Shown here: positions 37,540 to 50,865 of the stretch, piece after piece
Position numbering within the stretch: the stretch's first letter is position 1
Layout of the letters: every line of letters starts with the position of its first letter
NCBI GenBank assembly: GCA_028829895.1
Contig: CM054178.1
Span: 90,523,558 to 90,587,557 of the forward strand
Direction of reading: 5' to 3'
Length of the DNA: 64,000 bases
Origin: Sinotaia quadrata
Taxonomy: Eukaryota; Mollusca; Gastropoda; Architaenioglossa; Viviparidae
The notes under the pieces: generated by a model
What the model saw: the letters and a program-made list of their open reading frames with translations, nothing else
Databases searched by the model: none
Told to the model about the DNA's origin: nothing
Made by a program: the position numbers and the translations under genes

Positions 37540-38000
37540 ACAAGGGCATATATTGTGATCGATTATACCAGACTTCATTATAAATATATTTCTGTATTAC
37601 GCAATATCTTGCAATATGATGATACCAGACTTCATTATAAATATATTTCTGTATTTTGCAGTATCTTGCAATATGTTGATACCAGACCATTACAAATATA
37701 TTTCTGTATTACGCAATATCTTGCAATATGTTGATACCAGACCATTACAAATATATTTCTGTATTACGCAATATCTTGCAATATGATGATACCAGACCAT
37801 TACAAATATATTTCTGTATTACGCAATATCTTGCAATATGATGATACCAGACCATTACAAATATATTTCTGTATTACGCAATATGATGATACCAAACCTT
37901 CTTACAAATATATTTTTGTATTACGCAATATCTTGCAATATGATGATACCAGACTTCATTATAAATATATTTCTGTATTTTGCAGTATCTTGCAAAATGT
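37540..38000. repeat. ~58-bp minisatellite
   Basis: Eight units with ATGATACCAGACCATTACAA, ATATATTTCTGTATTACGCA and ATATCTTGCAAT; two unit types (CCATTACAAA and CTTCATTATAAA) are interleaved. Confidence 0.93.
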
Positions 38001-38399
38001 TGATATGCAGCATTAAACGTTTGACCTTTTGCTTGTTTATGTCAAACCTTGAATTACGCTCAGTTGATTTGAACATAGACGTTTTCTACACACGCATATA
38101 CGTGCATAGTGCGAGTCAATGTACTGACGTTCCCAGCAGATGGCTTACAGCACTCGTTTTTCACTTGATGACGTGTCAGTTAAACACACTTCGTTAATAT
38201 GATTTGGATCCATACGAATTATACTGAAAATGTCAATTAAAATAGAAAAGTTGTCAATGGATGTCAAAGAACATAGGTACTGTCACGGTACAAGATGAAT
38301 TGAACTAGCTGTTGGAGATATTAAGATTTTTTCCCTTGCTCTCTCAATGTGTTCGTCTGGTGCAAAATGAAAAAGAATCGAAATTTATTCAGTTTTGTT

Positions 38400-38532
38400 G
38401 CACGTGTTTAGTCGAATTAACTATAGTTATTGAAATGGAATAGTCATTTATCACCTAAAAGGCTACAGGTGTTTAGTAGAATTAACTATAGTTATTGAAA
38501 TGGAATAGTCATTTATCACCTAAAAGGCTACA
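38400..38532. repeat. 68-bp tandem duplication
   Basis: Two copies of GTGTTTAGT(C/A)GAATTAACTA then TAGTTATTGAAATGGAATAG and TCATTTATCACCTAAAAGGC. Confidence 0.93.
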
Positions 38533-38539
38533 AGTGAAT

Positions 38540-39960
38540 ATTAAGATTTGTATTTGTTTTTTGAAAGAGAACAATAACTTATGAAGTAAAATGATAGAAG
38601 CTTAAATCAAAGTTACAACTGAACGTTAAGATTTTTATTTATTTGCTCTTGAAACCAGAGTGCAGCTGAAAAATTTAAAAATTAATTATGCTTGTTTGTG
38701 AAAAAAAAATTAAAATACTGTAACACATCATTTGTAACTGTTATTTATGCTGTGATAAATATGCACTCATGCTTTATTTAGTGTTTTCTTATTTTCATAA
38801 CACTGTCTACTTAAACACTCTTCACACTGCAACAAACATAGGAGCAACATAGATATATAGGTACATTTGGCTAGAAACGAGGAAAAAAGCAGGCAGCTGA
38901 ATTAACATTTCCCTTAAAACTAAATGCATAAATAATTAGTAATTATACTAGCCTATTTAACTTGTTGCCTAAATAATTAGTATACAAGTATTAGTCTATT
39001 AACTTGTTACATAATAACTTAAAAAGGGATGTAATCTTACTCATTATTATATACTACAACCTACTAGCAAATTAAAAATAAATGAATGAAAAAAATCCCA
39101 CTCCAGTTTTGCTATTTTCTTTGCCTAGAACAACATACATTTTTTAATTTAAAAGAAAAAGGCAAAAATTACTTTAGCAGTCATGGTGGTGACTTAGCCT
39201 ATCTTATCTGCAAGACACAACTATCTTTTGGTATTGCTGACACTGCACTCTGCAATTATATCAACTCAGATGTTACATATGGTGACTTCAAAACACTTTG
39301 CTCTGCAATTATACCACTCAGGTATTAAATATAGTGGCTGAATTGCACAATGACATCTCAAAGATGATGTGCTTTGGATGACTCGGTAGAGTGACTTTTT
39401 TACATACTGATTAATCAGAATGCAGGTCTCTGAACCTAAATCACAACAGGATGGCATTGACCAAACTAGTTTAGCATCAATGACTCATTTAAAAATTCTT
39501 TTCTTCCCCAGCTTGATTAAGTAATCTTTTATACACTAACTGATGTTATTCATAGGTTATTTTAAAAACATTCCCTATGAAATAGCAAATTCCAATTTTG
39601 TTATTAAAATAATATTTATTCTACATTCAATTAATGTATCTGATTGAAACTGAACACAGAGTGATGCCTTATTCCCATAATTTCATATCATTTGTAATTG
39701 TTCAACTGCTTCTCTGGGACCCCCCAAACCTTCAGCCATTTACATTGTGTTCACTTTCATTGAAAGTCCAATCTTTGCAAACCCCAACTAAAACAAGATG
39801 AAAAAACCCTCAGAAAGCCCTGCTCCCAAATTAAATAAAGAAAGTAAACCGCACATAATCATATCATAGGTGAATGTGATTATGAGTAACATAAGAGTGG
39901 TAGATATGTCCTGACTTAACAAGGGGGCCTAAAGATAATATGAAGATACAGTAATACTAT
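38540..39960. other. Intergenic, nothing recognised
   Basis: AT-rich. The 80-codon frame at 39086-39328 (+) has no splice context or domain. TGACTTAGCCTA and TCTGCAATTATA motifs recur loosely. Confidence 0.5.
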
Positions 39961-39964
39961 AATA

Positions 39965-40430
39965 GATACAGTGAAGGCAGCTGTGCCAATTAGCAAGGAA
40001 TATAATAGTAATGGGCTTGAATTAATAAAGACAATGAAGATAGCTGTGTGTTATATTAGCAGAGAATACAATTGTAATGGGATTATATTAACAAAGACAA
40101 CGAAGGCAGCTGTGTGCCATATTAGCAAAGAATACAATTGTAATGGAATTGGATTAACAAAGACAATATATTTACATAAGGTCAGGGTATAAAATACTGT
40201 GGGCAGATTTGGTTGGGATTAATAAAGACAATGTAGGTAAAGGTTGGAATTAATAAAGATAATATAGGCAGATATGGTTGGCACAAATAAAAGATAATGT
40301 AAGGCAGAAATAACTGGGAATAACAGACCCCAATAATAATGTAGGTAAATGTGGTTGGTATTAATAAAAATAATGTAGGAAGATTTTGTTCAGATTACAA
40401 TAGATAATGTATCAGGTATGGCTAGAGAGG
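39965..40430. repeat. ~55-bp degenerate repeat
   Basis: Three long units with GACAATGAAGGCAGCTGTGT, ATATTAGCAAAGAATACAAT and TGTAATGG, then shortened GGTTGG.ATTAATAAAGATAA units to 40400. Confidence 0.85.
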
Positions 40431-41029
40431 AGATTTTACTGGTACATATGAAATAATTTTGTTGTTATTGGTGTTTTGGTTTTGCAGATTGAACGATGGT
40501 TAATATTGGGACAGATAAACGGAAACACAAGAAACTGAAAAAAATAAACAATTGTAGTGTCTCGCTTACCTTACTCAGGGCAAAGGCGGATGATAAACAT
40601 GTAATTTAGTTTTAAGATTGTTATTTCAAATTGCAACATGCTGGAGAAGACATTCTAAAAACAAACCTAACAGCTAAGTAAACAATGTAGAGAAATTGAT
40701 AGATGATTAGAGAAGTAAACAGAATGATTCATGCATATCTAGCCAGGCATGCATGTAGACAGACTATCGATAAACTGACAGACAGACACACAAGCAGATA
40801 TAATTAGCCTAGAAAAACACAGTAATCCTGCGAGAAGGAAGACAGCGAAATGTCAACATGTAGTACACGAAGACCTTAAGATTAAAACTCAAAATATTGT
40901 ATCATCAAAATATTTATTTAATCAAAACTGCATCTCAATTATTCAAACCAATCAAATCGTATCTATTAAGACAAACCAATCAAATCTACTAAGACAAATC
41001 AAACGAATCGTATCATAACATTCAAACAT

Positions 41030-41180
41030 TTCGTATTTACCATGACACACCAAACATATCGTATTTACCAAGATACACCAAACATATCGTACTTACCATG
41101 ACACACCAAACATATCGCATTTACCACGACACATTAAACATATAGTATTTACCATGACACTCCAAACATCGCATTTACAA
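41030..41180. repeat. 28-bp repeat
   Basis: Five to six units of CATATCGTATTTACCATGAC followed by ACACCAAA. Confidence 0.9.
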
Positions 41181-42064
41181 GCCAACGCAGGGAGAACGAT
41201 TGTAATCTAGTATGGTCACATCTCGCTTCTTCTAACCTCTAGAATAAGTTTCTTTATGTAGATATGATATGAAATGTTATGGGTGGTTTTATCTTCTCTT
41301 CACTAAGCGGTTAGTTGGACAGTAAAATGTGAGCTACTGTCCACAAGACATCCCCATGTGGACTATTTCCATACTGAAAGAACTGAAATCGGAATTAAGT
41401 ATGTGAAAACACTTCCTGCCAATTTATGTCGGATATCATGCTATGAGGAAGCATTTTAATATGTGCCAATCAAAATGACCGTAACAAATTTAGAGGGATC
41501 CTCTGACATTGACACTTGTAACAACTTCGAGTCAAGTAATAAATGAGAACAGTTAAGGGATAACATTGTATCAAAGCACATACAAAACTTTAACGTTTAC
41601 ATTTAGGATTTTATAAACTAGAGATCTATACCTGGTACTGTGGTGAAGGCTTTTAGTAAAGTTATGACGTATATCTTATACAATCAGGTGATTAGGTCGC
41701 AACGCTCGACACACACACAAACACACACAAATACTGCTTGTCATATAGTTTGCGTTAAACAAGTGGCCTGTAAGTCAGTAAAATGAACGGGTACATATAT
41801 TAAGCAAGATAAACATATCCACGTCAACCGTCCACCTTCCCAAATCCTCGTATCTATGCGAGTACAAACTTGCAAACAATTTGCATCATCCACCTTTCGA
41901 GTACACACCACTTCACCAAATTAGGATTGGTAAGGGTGGGAAAGCAATTGATAGTGAGTATGATAAACTTAACGGTACTGCTCTGAACTTTGGACATCTC
42001 ACCTATCCACCCACACCAATAGTGTCCGTTGGATGAAAGGCAGCCACAATAAGCTCATCCCTAA

Positions 42065-42460
42065 CAGGTGCCATCTTTGTACAGCGCATGTCTAAACAGT
42101 ACCATCTTTGTACAGCGCATATCTAAACAGTACAATCTTTATACAGCGCACACCTAACGATATACAACATCCATAAAGTGTATTTCTAAGCAAAATGATA
42201 CATCCGTAATGAAATACATTCTAAAACAATTTTTAAAGGAAAAGTATTTCCACAAAGCACATTCCTAATGTAAAAACAAATATTCTTCAAGAATATTCAT
42301 AACAAAAAATATATATCGTCCATGAATATTCCTAAGAAAAATATTATCACCCAAGAATATTCTAAGAAAAAATATCGTTCAAGAATATAAGAAAAAAAAT
42401 ATCGCTCAAAACTATTCCTAGTGAAAAAAAGTAACGCCCAAAATTATCTCTCAAGTATTA
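42065..42460. repeat. Two short repeat fields
   Basis: 42068-42150: three copies of ACCATCTTTGTACAGCGCAT with TCTAAACAGT. 42275-42460: several AAGAATATTCCTAAGAAAAA units. Confidence 0.85.
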
Positions 42461-43097
42461 TCCTAAAGAGAAAAAGAAGTGGCAAGGTGAGTGGTTTACA
42501 GTGCAGTAGGTCCCATTGTTTTTATAGACGCCTATTTCGGCCTACTGTTTTCGCTTTTGTAAATTTGATATCATCTAACATAGTGGTTTAAAAAAATAAA
42601 ATTGGAAAACCTAAATTGTAAAAAAAGTGCCTACTGGCTTTAATTTGGAAGGCCGTAACTATAGAATAGCCAATTACGAGCAATTCTTTTTAATTGCGGA
42701 ACATCCTATCTGTATATGTGCCTAATTAGATCAATTTTTATTTATTTATTTATTAGTAAGTTTGCAAGGATTAGCTGTGCAATTATGTCTATTTCTGCAA
42801 TAAACAGACCACGACAGTTGCAACAATATCCATCTGGCAGATTACAACAGTGGATTCGAAGAAAAGACAATATCCCTTAAAAATATAGAAGAAAAAGAAA
42901 AAAAATCCAACCCAATCAAAAAGAAAATAAAACCCCACAGCGTGCTCTTGAAACATTCAAGAATTAGTTTATTAACATTTTTCAAACTGCTAATATTTTG
43001 CGAATCAAATCAAATCAATTCAGAGTCACAAATGCAAACATACAGATATATAAAATCCCCCTCCTCATTTTTCTAACACGCAAGCATAATAATTTTC

Positions 43098-43103
43098 CAC
43101 ACA

Positions 43104-43179
<76 letters not shown>
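43098..43179. repeat. CA microsatellite
   Basis: About 40 uninterrupted CA dinucleotides apart from one imperfect start (CACACACAAAC). Confidence 0.98.
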
Positions 43180-43181
<2 letters not shown>

Positions 43182-45000
43182 GGCGTACTCACTCGCAAAG
43201 AACTGTTACATAAATGGAAATTCAAGATGAAAAGATTGCGTGTTGGATGCGTAACAGCTTAAAACAATACGTAATTATATGAAATATAAACGACCCATAT
43301 AAATATAAACGTTTGGTTAAATGTAAGCGACTGTAAAAGCTGATTAAATTACAAGGGTACATATTTCAGTGTCTACCCACACTTACAGAATGCTATTCTG
43401 CACAGTCCGAATTAAAGCACGACAAAATTTCTATAAAAAAATTAATAACTAAATACATAATCACAAAAAACGAAAATTAATAAAAAGCGGATGAAGAATT
43501 AAAATTTTAAAACAAAAATTGAAAAAGAACGAAAGGAAAACAAACAACCGTCAATAACAAACCCTCGTCCCAACACAAAGCAGCAAAAGAACTCTTTCCA
43601 TGCAATTAGAATAGATATATATATATATAAAACAAACAAACCCAACACCAATTTATGAAGAAGGCATATTTGAATTAATTGTCGTCCATGATGTGATATG
43701 TTTTGGTTTGCTTGACGCGTGACGCGCCACTACCATTTACGAATGGTTACATCCACCATCACCCATTTTACAAGCTGGAGTGGAATTTAAAAGTAAAGAG
43801 ACAGGCTTTGACTAAATAATATATTAATAATCGTAAACAAGAATAAAAAAAGACCAAATCTACAATTAAATCTGTCAAAAGTACTGAAAATGACACATCT
43901 GTTACATTACAAACGAATGGTACAGCCAAACACAAACACGCATATACAATACGCTACCATCTGCAACCACCCACGTACATTCCAACTGCAACTACAATGT
44001 AGTCAGTCGCGCGCTGGCAAACGCCACATCAGAGAACTAGGAACATTAAATGTAAGCAAAATAATAAAAAGCTGAATTTTAAATCGGGAGGGTTGGAGGT
44101 GGGGGAATATCCCCATATTCTCTGCTAACAACATTCAATAATAATATCACACTGTGAAGTCATGTGAAACGTGAGTTCTATGAATATCGTGACTAGTATA
44201 GAAAGAAACATATCGCAGCAGTTACAAAAAAATAAAAAATGAACAGAGTATTAATAAAGTGATTACTAGGCTAACCTGGCCGATTTTATCACTGGAAAAA
44301 CTGGACACGAGGCAGTCAAATTTCGTAAGAGAAATGGGCAAAGCAATAGAGATGTCTGCACAGTTCACTGGGCACCTCAATGGCGAACTAACACACTCGC
44401 TTATGAACGTAGAGAATGCAACTTAACTAAAGTATTTATCCAGTGAACAGTTTGACCCAAATTAACATAAATAAAAACAAAATCAAAAGAAAATTTATAC
44501 GGGTAATAGATTAGGCATTCTCTGTAACAAGAGATGTGCTTGTAAATCAGTTACAACCGAAGTATGCTGAGACCCTGAGTACATGAAATATGAAGGAAAC
44601 ATTTATTTCCAGTTAGATGATTCAGATTAGTTTCCAAGCAACCTATAAGATTAGTGCGGTTGCAATGAACAATAGGACTGAGGGAGAAATAATGTTTGCG
44701 GTAATGATACTCACCCCCCCCCCATCCCAACCATCAAAAAGAAATTAAAAATATCAATGGGTAAATGGTCCCACCTCAAAGTGCCCTGCAAGTTAAAATA
44801 TGTTTTTATTCTCTTTCACACCCACAATTCCCTGTCAACTTTTATTTAAAATAGAGTTCACGACATGCCCTATTACTGCCGTTCAGAAAAGAACAAAAAC
44901 CGAATGAATAATAATTGCACTAGAAGCAACGAGACCTTTTACTCTCAACAGTTGTATCACTGGAATGCATATAAAATCAAAACAGGCTGCAATGCAGACA
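43180..45000. other. Intergenic, nothing recognised
   Basis: AT-rich sequence with poly-A and poly-C tracts (44715-44723). Small frames at 43890-44075 and 44883-45092 have no coding features. Confidence 0.5.
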
Positions 45001-45235
45001 ATCAGAAAAATAATGCCATGTGAAAAGGGAACATCAGACGAAACAAAGTAACCATTCCAAGTCTGAAACATCAGACGAAACAAAGTAACCATCCTAAGTC
45101 TGAAAAATCAGAAACAAAGTAACTATCCCAAATCTAAAACATCAGATGAAACAAAGTAACCATCCCAAATCTGAAACATCAGACGAAACACACAAACATC
45201 CTAAGTCTGAAACATCAGGTGAAACAAAGTTTGAA
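45000..45235. repeat. ~36-bp minisatellite
   Basis: Six units of ACATCAGACGAAACAAAGTA then ACCATCCCAAGTCTGAA, with deletions in some. Confidence 0.92.
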
Positions 45236-45544
45236 ACAATCTTTGGCGTCTTACGTCATACGGTGTTGTCGTAAATTCTCTCAATAACATTTTCTTTCAA
45301 GAAGTTAACTTTTGTCTCAAATTGCTGTCATTCCTTTTCTTGGTTAAAAATGGATTTTAATACCTTAAAAGAAAATACATTAATCTCCGAATTCCCTTAG
45401 ATCAAAAGAAAAAATATAAAAAATGTGTAATTCACTTAAAAGTCTAAAATATTAAAATCGAGGTAAATAAATTAAAGAAAGGGACAAATAAAATATAAAA
45501 AGAATGCTATCAGCATGAGTGAACATAATATCATATAACAATAA

Positions 45545-45760
45545 AACCTACTAATGCGAACTATAACATTAATATCTGCTAGTATAAAGTCCTACTTTTT
45601 CAGTCTATATTAATATCTGCGAGTATAAAGTATACTTATGCAATCTATAATATTAAAATCTGCAAGTGTAAAGACCTACTTTTACAGTCTATATTAAAAA
45701 CTGCTAATACAAAGCATACATTTTCAATCTCTATTAATATTTGCTAGTACAAATGCATAT
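45545..45760. repeat. ~55-bp degenerate repeat
   Basis: Four units of CTATATTAATATCTGCTAGT with ATAAAGTCCTACTTTT. Confidence 0.8.
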
Positions 45761-46317
45761 ATACTGAGTCCGACAACATCAAAGACAACTACAAGAGTAT
45801 GTTGCATATGAAACATGTTTAATGTGAAGGTCTACAACAAGCATACAAATAACCCTTAACCCTGATTACATTAACAGAACTGTCTTATTGTATATAGATA
45901 TTACTGATAAAAAATACATCGAAGTGTCGATATGCTTAGAATACAACCGCACAGAAATACTCATAGTGAAAAAAAGCACGTCTTTATTACATTCATTTAT
46001 ACAAATGATTGGCCCGAAACACAATTATTCCTAGATCAAAATGTACACTTACTAAATTTCATTTGATCACATAATATATTATTTACACTTTCTTTTTTTT
46101 TAACATCACATTCGGTTTTTACGATAAATTACAGAAAAACACAGGAAGGTAAAAACAATTTCCTCTTCTATATATTTTATAATCGTCCAATATGTTCATA
46201 CACTCTCTTTCACAAACACTCCATCGTGCATTCAGACTTTATTCACAATGACGTGACAGGCAGTCATAGTCACATTCACCATCAAACAAATAAAAGTAAC
46301 AAAACAAAGCTACAAAG

Positions 46318-46385
46318 CCAACAAAGAGATCGGCCATACAACAAAGAGATCGGTCATACAACAAAGAGATCGGTCATACAACAAT
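46318..46385. repeat. 20-bp triplicate
   Basis: CAACAAAGAGATCGGTCATA three times with one substitution. Confidence 0.95.
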
Positions 46386-47690
46386 ATCTACGTCGAGTGC
46401 CTCTCGCGTTCATTCACACATAATGAACTGTACTAAAACGTCAGATATTCTTCGTCCACATAATCAGACTGAACACGTTCAACGAGCAAGTTCTCCTGTG
46501 TGTGACGGCAATAAAACGCACACAACAGCACGGGCACGCTTGAAACGAGACAGCAATTGCTCATGTGTGGTAGTAACGCGAGTTCACAATTACAGATTTC
46601 CCGTAAAACGTCGATCGCCACAGTTCACAAAAGTAGGATCATATTTTGATTTAAAAACAAGCATAACAAAGGTGAAAAATCTGGTGAAAATAAAATAATC
46701 ATCAGCAGAAAAGATGCTGCGTTTATTCTTCACACTCGCAAGTGCACGCTCACCAACACAACGACTGTTCATGAATATCTCATTGGGAAAGAAAACAACA
46801 ACACTGGATACTTGCCGAAAAACGCATTTACAATAAACTATTTAACAAACATGAAGGGTAAAAGATAACAATGGTGAACTGCAACTGAAAATTTAAAATT
46901 TCTTAATGTACATTCTGAATATGTATTAATACAAATGTAAAACATAATCATTCTCAAAACAAATTCGTTTGCATCATCATATGAGATTTATCATCGCAAA
47001 CATCATCAATGAACGAAATACTAGGATTTATTGACGCAGACAAGAGGGCGTCAGTGGAGAGAGAAAAGAAGGGAAAGCGTGCTCACTTGTATACATAGGC
47101 ACTCTGAGACGTTGATCGTATTTACATCTTTTGTTTATTTTTCGTAATTAAGAAAAAATAAGAATCCCAAATAAAACAAATTGTTGTTCGAATCAATTAC
47201 CACCCCCACCCCCTCAACATTCGATCAATTTTATTTTGTACGTGAGTGCAACTTTTGTGCAAGATGAGATAAACACAGTCTTGTCAATTTTAGTCGTAAT
47301 TTTCTATCACTAAAATGTAAAGCAGCAAAACACCTACTTTTACAGCATTCAGATCGCGTTACTTACAAGTTGCAGGCTTTATGGTTACTGAAAGCGGAAT
47401 TCCACGTCAAATAACAGAGGAATGTTTTCTTCGAAGATCGAACAAATGAAAGGAGAGGAAAATGGAAAAGAATTCTGAGAAAGCGAGCTTGAATGGAGGA
47501 TGTGGGGAAGTGCTGTACAGATGGTGACAACAAGCTGCTGTCCCGTGTATTCATTCTAACAACGCTCAGAACCATGTCCATATCAGAAGTAAAGGTGACC
47601 CCACAAGCTCCAGAACCGTTTCTATCCTGTTAAATGTCGGGTGCTGTTTTGGGTGGCCAGTTAGATCATGCACGGAGAAACGGCTTGTAG
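46386..47690. other. Unassigned stretch, locally CpG-richer
   Basis: 46390-46640 has more CpG than its surroundings (ACGTCG, CGCGAG, CGATCG) and overlapping 60-90 codon frames on both strands. It may be regulatory or an exon of an unseen gene; nothing diagnostic. Confidence 0.25.
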
Positions 47691-47699
47691 TTTCACGCG

Positions 47700-47965
47700 T
47701 GCGTACAACGCCTGACTTAGCCACAGATATCAACAGTGCACGCCTGACTTGGCCACAGATACCAACAGAGCACGTCCGTCTTAGCCACAGATATCAACAG
47801 AGCACGTCCGTCTTAGCCACAGATACCAACAGAGCACGTCTGATTTAGCCAAAGATATCAATTGTGCACAATATATGTTATAGTCATAGATATCAAACAG
47901 TATGCACATTGTCTGTCCTTAGTCACACATACCAGTATACTCAACGTCTGTCTTTAGTCAAAGAC
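47700..47965. repeat. ~33-bp minisatellite
   Basis: About seven units of TTAGCCACAGATATCAACAG then AGCACGTCCGTC; later units drift. Confidence 0.92.
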
Positions 47966-49470
47966 ATCAACAACAAATTAAAAAAAGAATGGGCAATGAT
48001 TGGATACCAATTACACCTCAGTAATAATAAATAATAATTGTAAAATGTGAAAATCAGCACTGCACCTTGGATATGATATTACCTACATTTTGATTATAAA
48101 GTACCTGCAAAAAACCGACTATTTCAATGTGGATGGCACTTGAAATCAATCAAACCCCAGTACTAAGAAATGTGTTTCTGTTGAGGAATGGTAACAGTTT
48201 CAAAACTTTCCAATTTTAGCAGGTATGCTTGCACTGATCAGAATAATAATACTTGATACAAATATGCAAAACGAAAAAGAATATCAGAAGATTATTTTTA
48301 TGTCATTTAAACAATATGCATAACTATCGATGTTCGTAATTCCACGAGCGTTATCAATTTCACGTTCTGTCCACGAACATTTTCTGACAAATATTTAAAT
48401 CGACCGGCATCCAGCAATGCATGAATTAATTGTCAGCACTTCTCATGGCCGTTTTAATTTTTATTTCAGTAACTATAATCCCACAATTCACCACCTGGTG
48501 TTCAATCTGCCCACCACCTTCAAGTTCCAAAGCATTCTAGTAACAATGGCGAACTCGACACTACTTGTGGACGAAGTCTTGCATGGCTAAGCCCTCTGCT
48601 CGGACCAGTCCTAGCGGTCTGCAAATGCAAAGTTTCCGAATACTGTGAACACTCAGTCCAGCACATTCCATGTAAGAAGGTCCTCCCCTCGCCCCATTTG
48701 TGAAATAATTAGTGAACTTCATTCTCGCTACAGTTCATTGTCATCACAAACCGTACAGACCTCTTCCTTCAAATCACCAAATGCTTGTCCGACAAAATTC
48801 CCCACAGTCCTTCACTATAGTTCAACTCCCATTCCCATAGGGTCCATTGTATAACATTTCCTACTGTCCAGTCTGATCATATTTTATACAGCTCAGCTCC
48901 ATTACATTCCCTTACAGTTCAGTTCCACTGTATTTTCAACTGCCCATTCACATCAAGGTCAACAAAGTCCAGCTCCATCATATTCCTACAGTACATGCCC
49001 ACTCCACAAGGTCAGCACAGTTTCAGACCAACTTAAACCACACATTTTATAATGCTTTGCTTAAACCGATCCGTGTTGGAAATGATCATTTTTTGGAACT
49101 GATCGTTTTCGGGACTGATCCAAATAGTTCTCGTTTTAAAACAACAGCATCAACACTAGTCGAGTTCGATTTTATTTTCAATTATTATCGTGGAAATGTC
49201 TGGTAATTTCTGTTGTTTTTGGTAACTGCTTGTGCACAGACATCTCGATTACACAGAACTTAGACTTGTTTATGTTCGTAAATGATTCATCTGTGTAATA
49301 AATTTAAACCTACTCACCTTATGGAAGGTACGTTGATTATCATATAGTAATTTCTACATAAACTATTGTAATTCAAAAGAACTAACCGACTTTTGTACTG
49401 GTCAACATTTTTCAACTTCCATTATTAATTTATGAGTAGAAGATTACAAATCGAAATAAATAAAAATCAC
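47966..49470. other. Intergenic, nothing recognised
   Basis: 48640-49000 is C-rich with loosely recurring CAGTTC(A/C)A.CTCCATT motifs, perhaps a very old repeat. No exon. Confidence 0.45.
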
Positions 49471-49474
49471 TGTC

Positions 49475-49690
49475 AAGATGCTTACTCCCATAATTGTATT
49501 CAGTCCCTTCAAGATGTTCACTCCCATAAATGTGTTCAGTTCCTTCAAGATGTTCACTCCCATAAATGTGTTCAGTCCTTCAAGTACACTCCCATAATTG
49601 TATTCAGTCCCTTCAAGATGTTCACTCTCATAAATGTGTTCAGTCCCTTCAAGATGTTCACTCTCATAAATGTGTTTAGTCCCTTCAAGG
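49475..49690. repeat. 36-bp minisatellite
   Basis: Six units of TTCAGTCCCTTCAAGATGTT then CACTCCCATAAATGTG; one is shortened. The repeat is open in several frames on both strands. Confidence 0.93.
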
Positions 49691-49699
49691 TGTTAAGTC

Positions 49700-50787
49700 T
49701 TAAAATGTCTGAAGAACAAGTAAAAACAAACCTTTCAATTTGTTGGCACCGTATATGAACAAAATCTGATTTAAACAAAATCCTTAATTAGCAGCTTAAA
49801 TAGTATACAAAAGGTTTAGCGACGCCCTTTACTAATTTCATGAGAACACCCACTCTACTTCCCAGGAAACATACAGTTATCTACAGCAGGCAAAAATGAA
49901 ATACTTTGCAAAGTACTATTTTCGAAGAACGTATAGTCTTTTCATTAATCTCTCCACTACAAAGGCGATGCATCAAGATCTCATGCCAAGTTCTCAAACA
50001 ATGTATCACTCTGACGTCACAGAAGGCAGACACTGCATGTAATACTACTGCGAGATAACATTCCAATCTACAAGTGTGTGTCGTGACGTCATGTCAGACC
50101 GTACAAGTTAGCGTTGCTTAACAATCTCAATTTTGAGATGCCATGCCAAGTCCAATATGGTGACATCTACTACGCCATGTTAAATTATACAAGGTGACAA
50201 GTAACACGCCGTCAGGTCCTAGAGAGTGACTTCTGTCAAGCCAAGTTTTATAATATCACATATGTGACACCATATCATTCCAACAACATGATGTTTGTAA
50301 CGTCACACCAAGTCCAACAAGATATTTGTAATGTCATATGAAATCCAAAACAAGATGACGCTTGTGACACAGCAGGTAGGAGGCGCGAAGATAGAAGACT
50401 TCAGTAGTTCGTGTTGGGGGGGGGGGGAGGGGGTGAAAGGGGGTGGTCCTGGATACAAGAAGATAAGCACGCATATCGCAGAAGAAGCAAACAGACTCAA
50501 TCATCGCCGAAAACGTCAAAGTCTTGCCTGAAGAACTACCATTCTTCCAACAACAACAAAGTATACAGAGCGTATTTGTATAGTAGTTTCATTGGCAGTG
50601 GAATGATTAGAAATCAGGTCATGAGGGTAAAGCACTGAAGTCGGTAACGTGCGCTTCCTCAAACCCCACCCCCAACACCATAACCAAAAAAAAAAAAAAT
50701 GATTAAAAAAAAAAATGAGGCACGGAGCTGGACGGGTGGCAGCCACGTGGGCGTTGTAGGTGCGGTCGTCAGTGCGTTCGTTAAGTC
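49700..50787 (-). other. 3' flank / 3' UTR of tetraspanin B
   Basis: No exon. 50080-50340 has loosely repeated TGTGACACCATATCATTCCAA-type motifs around GTAACGTCAC. 50417-50436 is a G-rich run. Poly(A) site not identified. Confidence 0.4.
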
Positions 50788-50865
50788 CTAGAGCTCCACT
50801 CCCTCTTCTAAAGAGAGGCTTGCCACACGTGAGCACAGGCAGAAGGAGATGATGATACCTAGAAC
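50788..50865 (-). CDS. Tetraspanin B exon 8 (stop codon)
   Basis: VLGIIISFCLCSRVASLSLE then EGVEL and TAG at 50788-50790. Acceptor CTTGTCTGCAG. The C-tail is longer and more acidic than in tetraspanin A. Confidence 0.9.
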   Translation of the reverse strand, partial: VLGIIISFCLCSRVASLSLEEGVEL

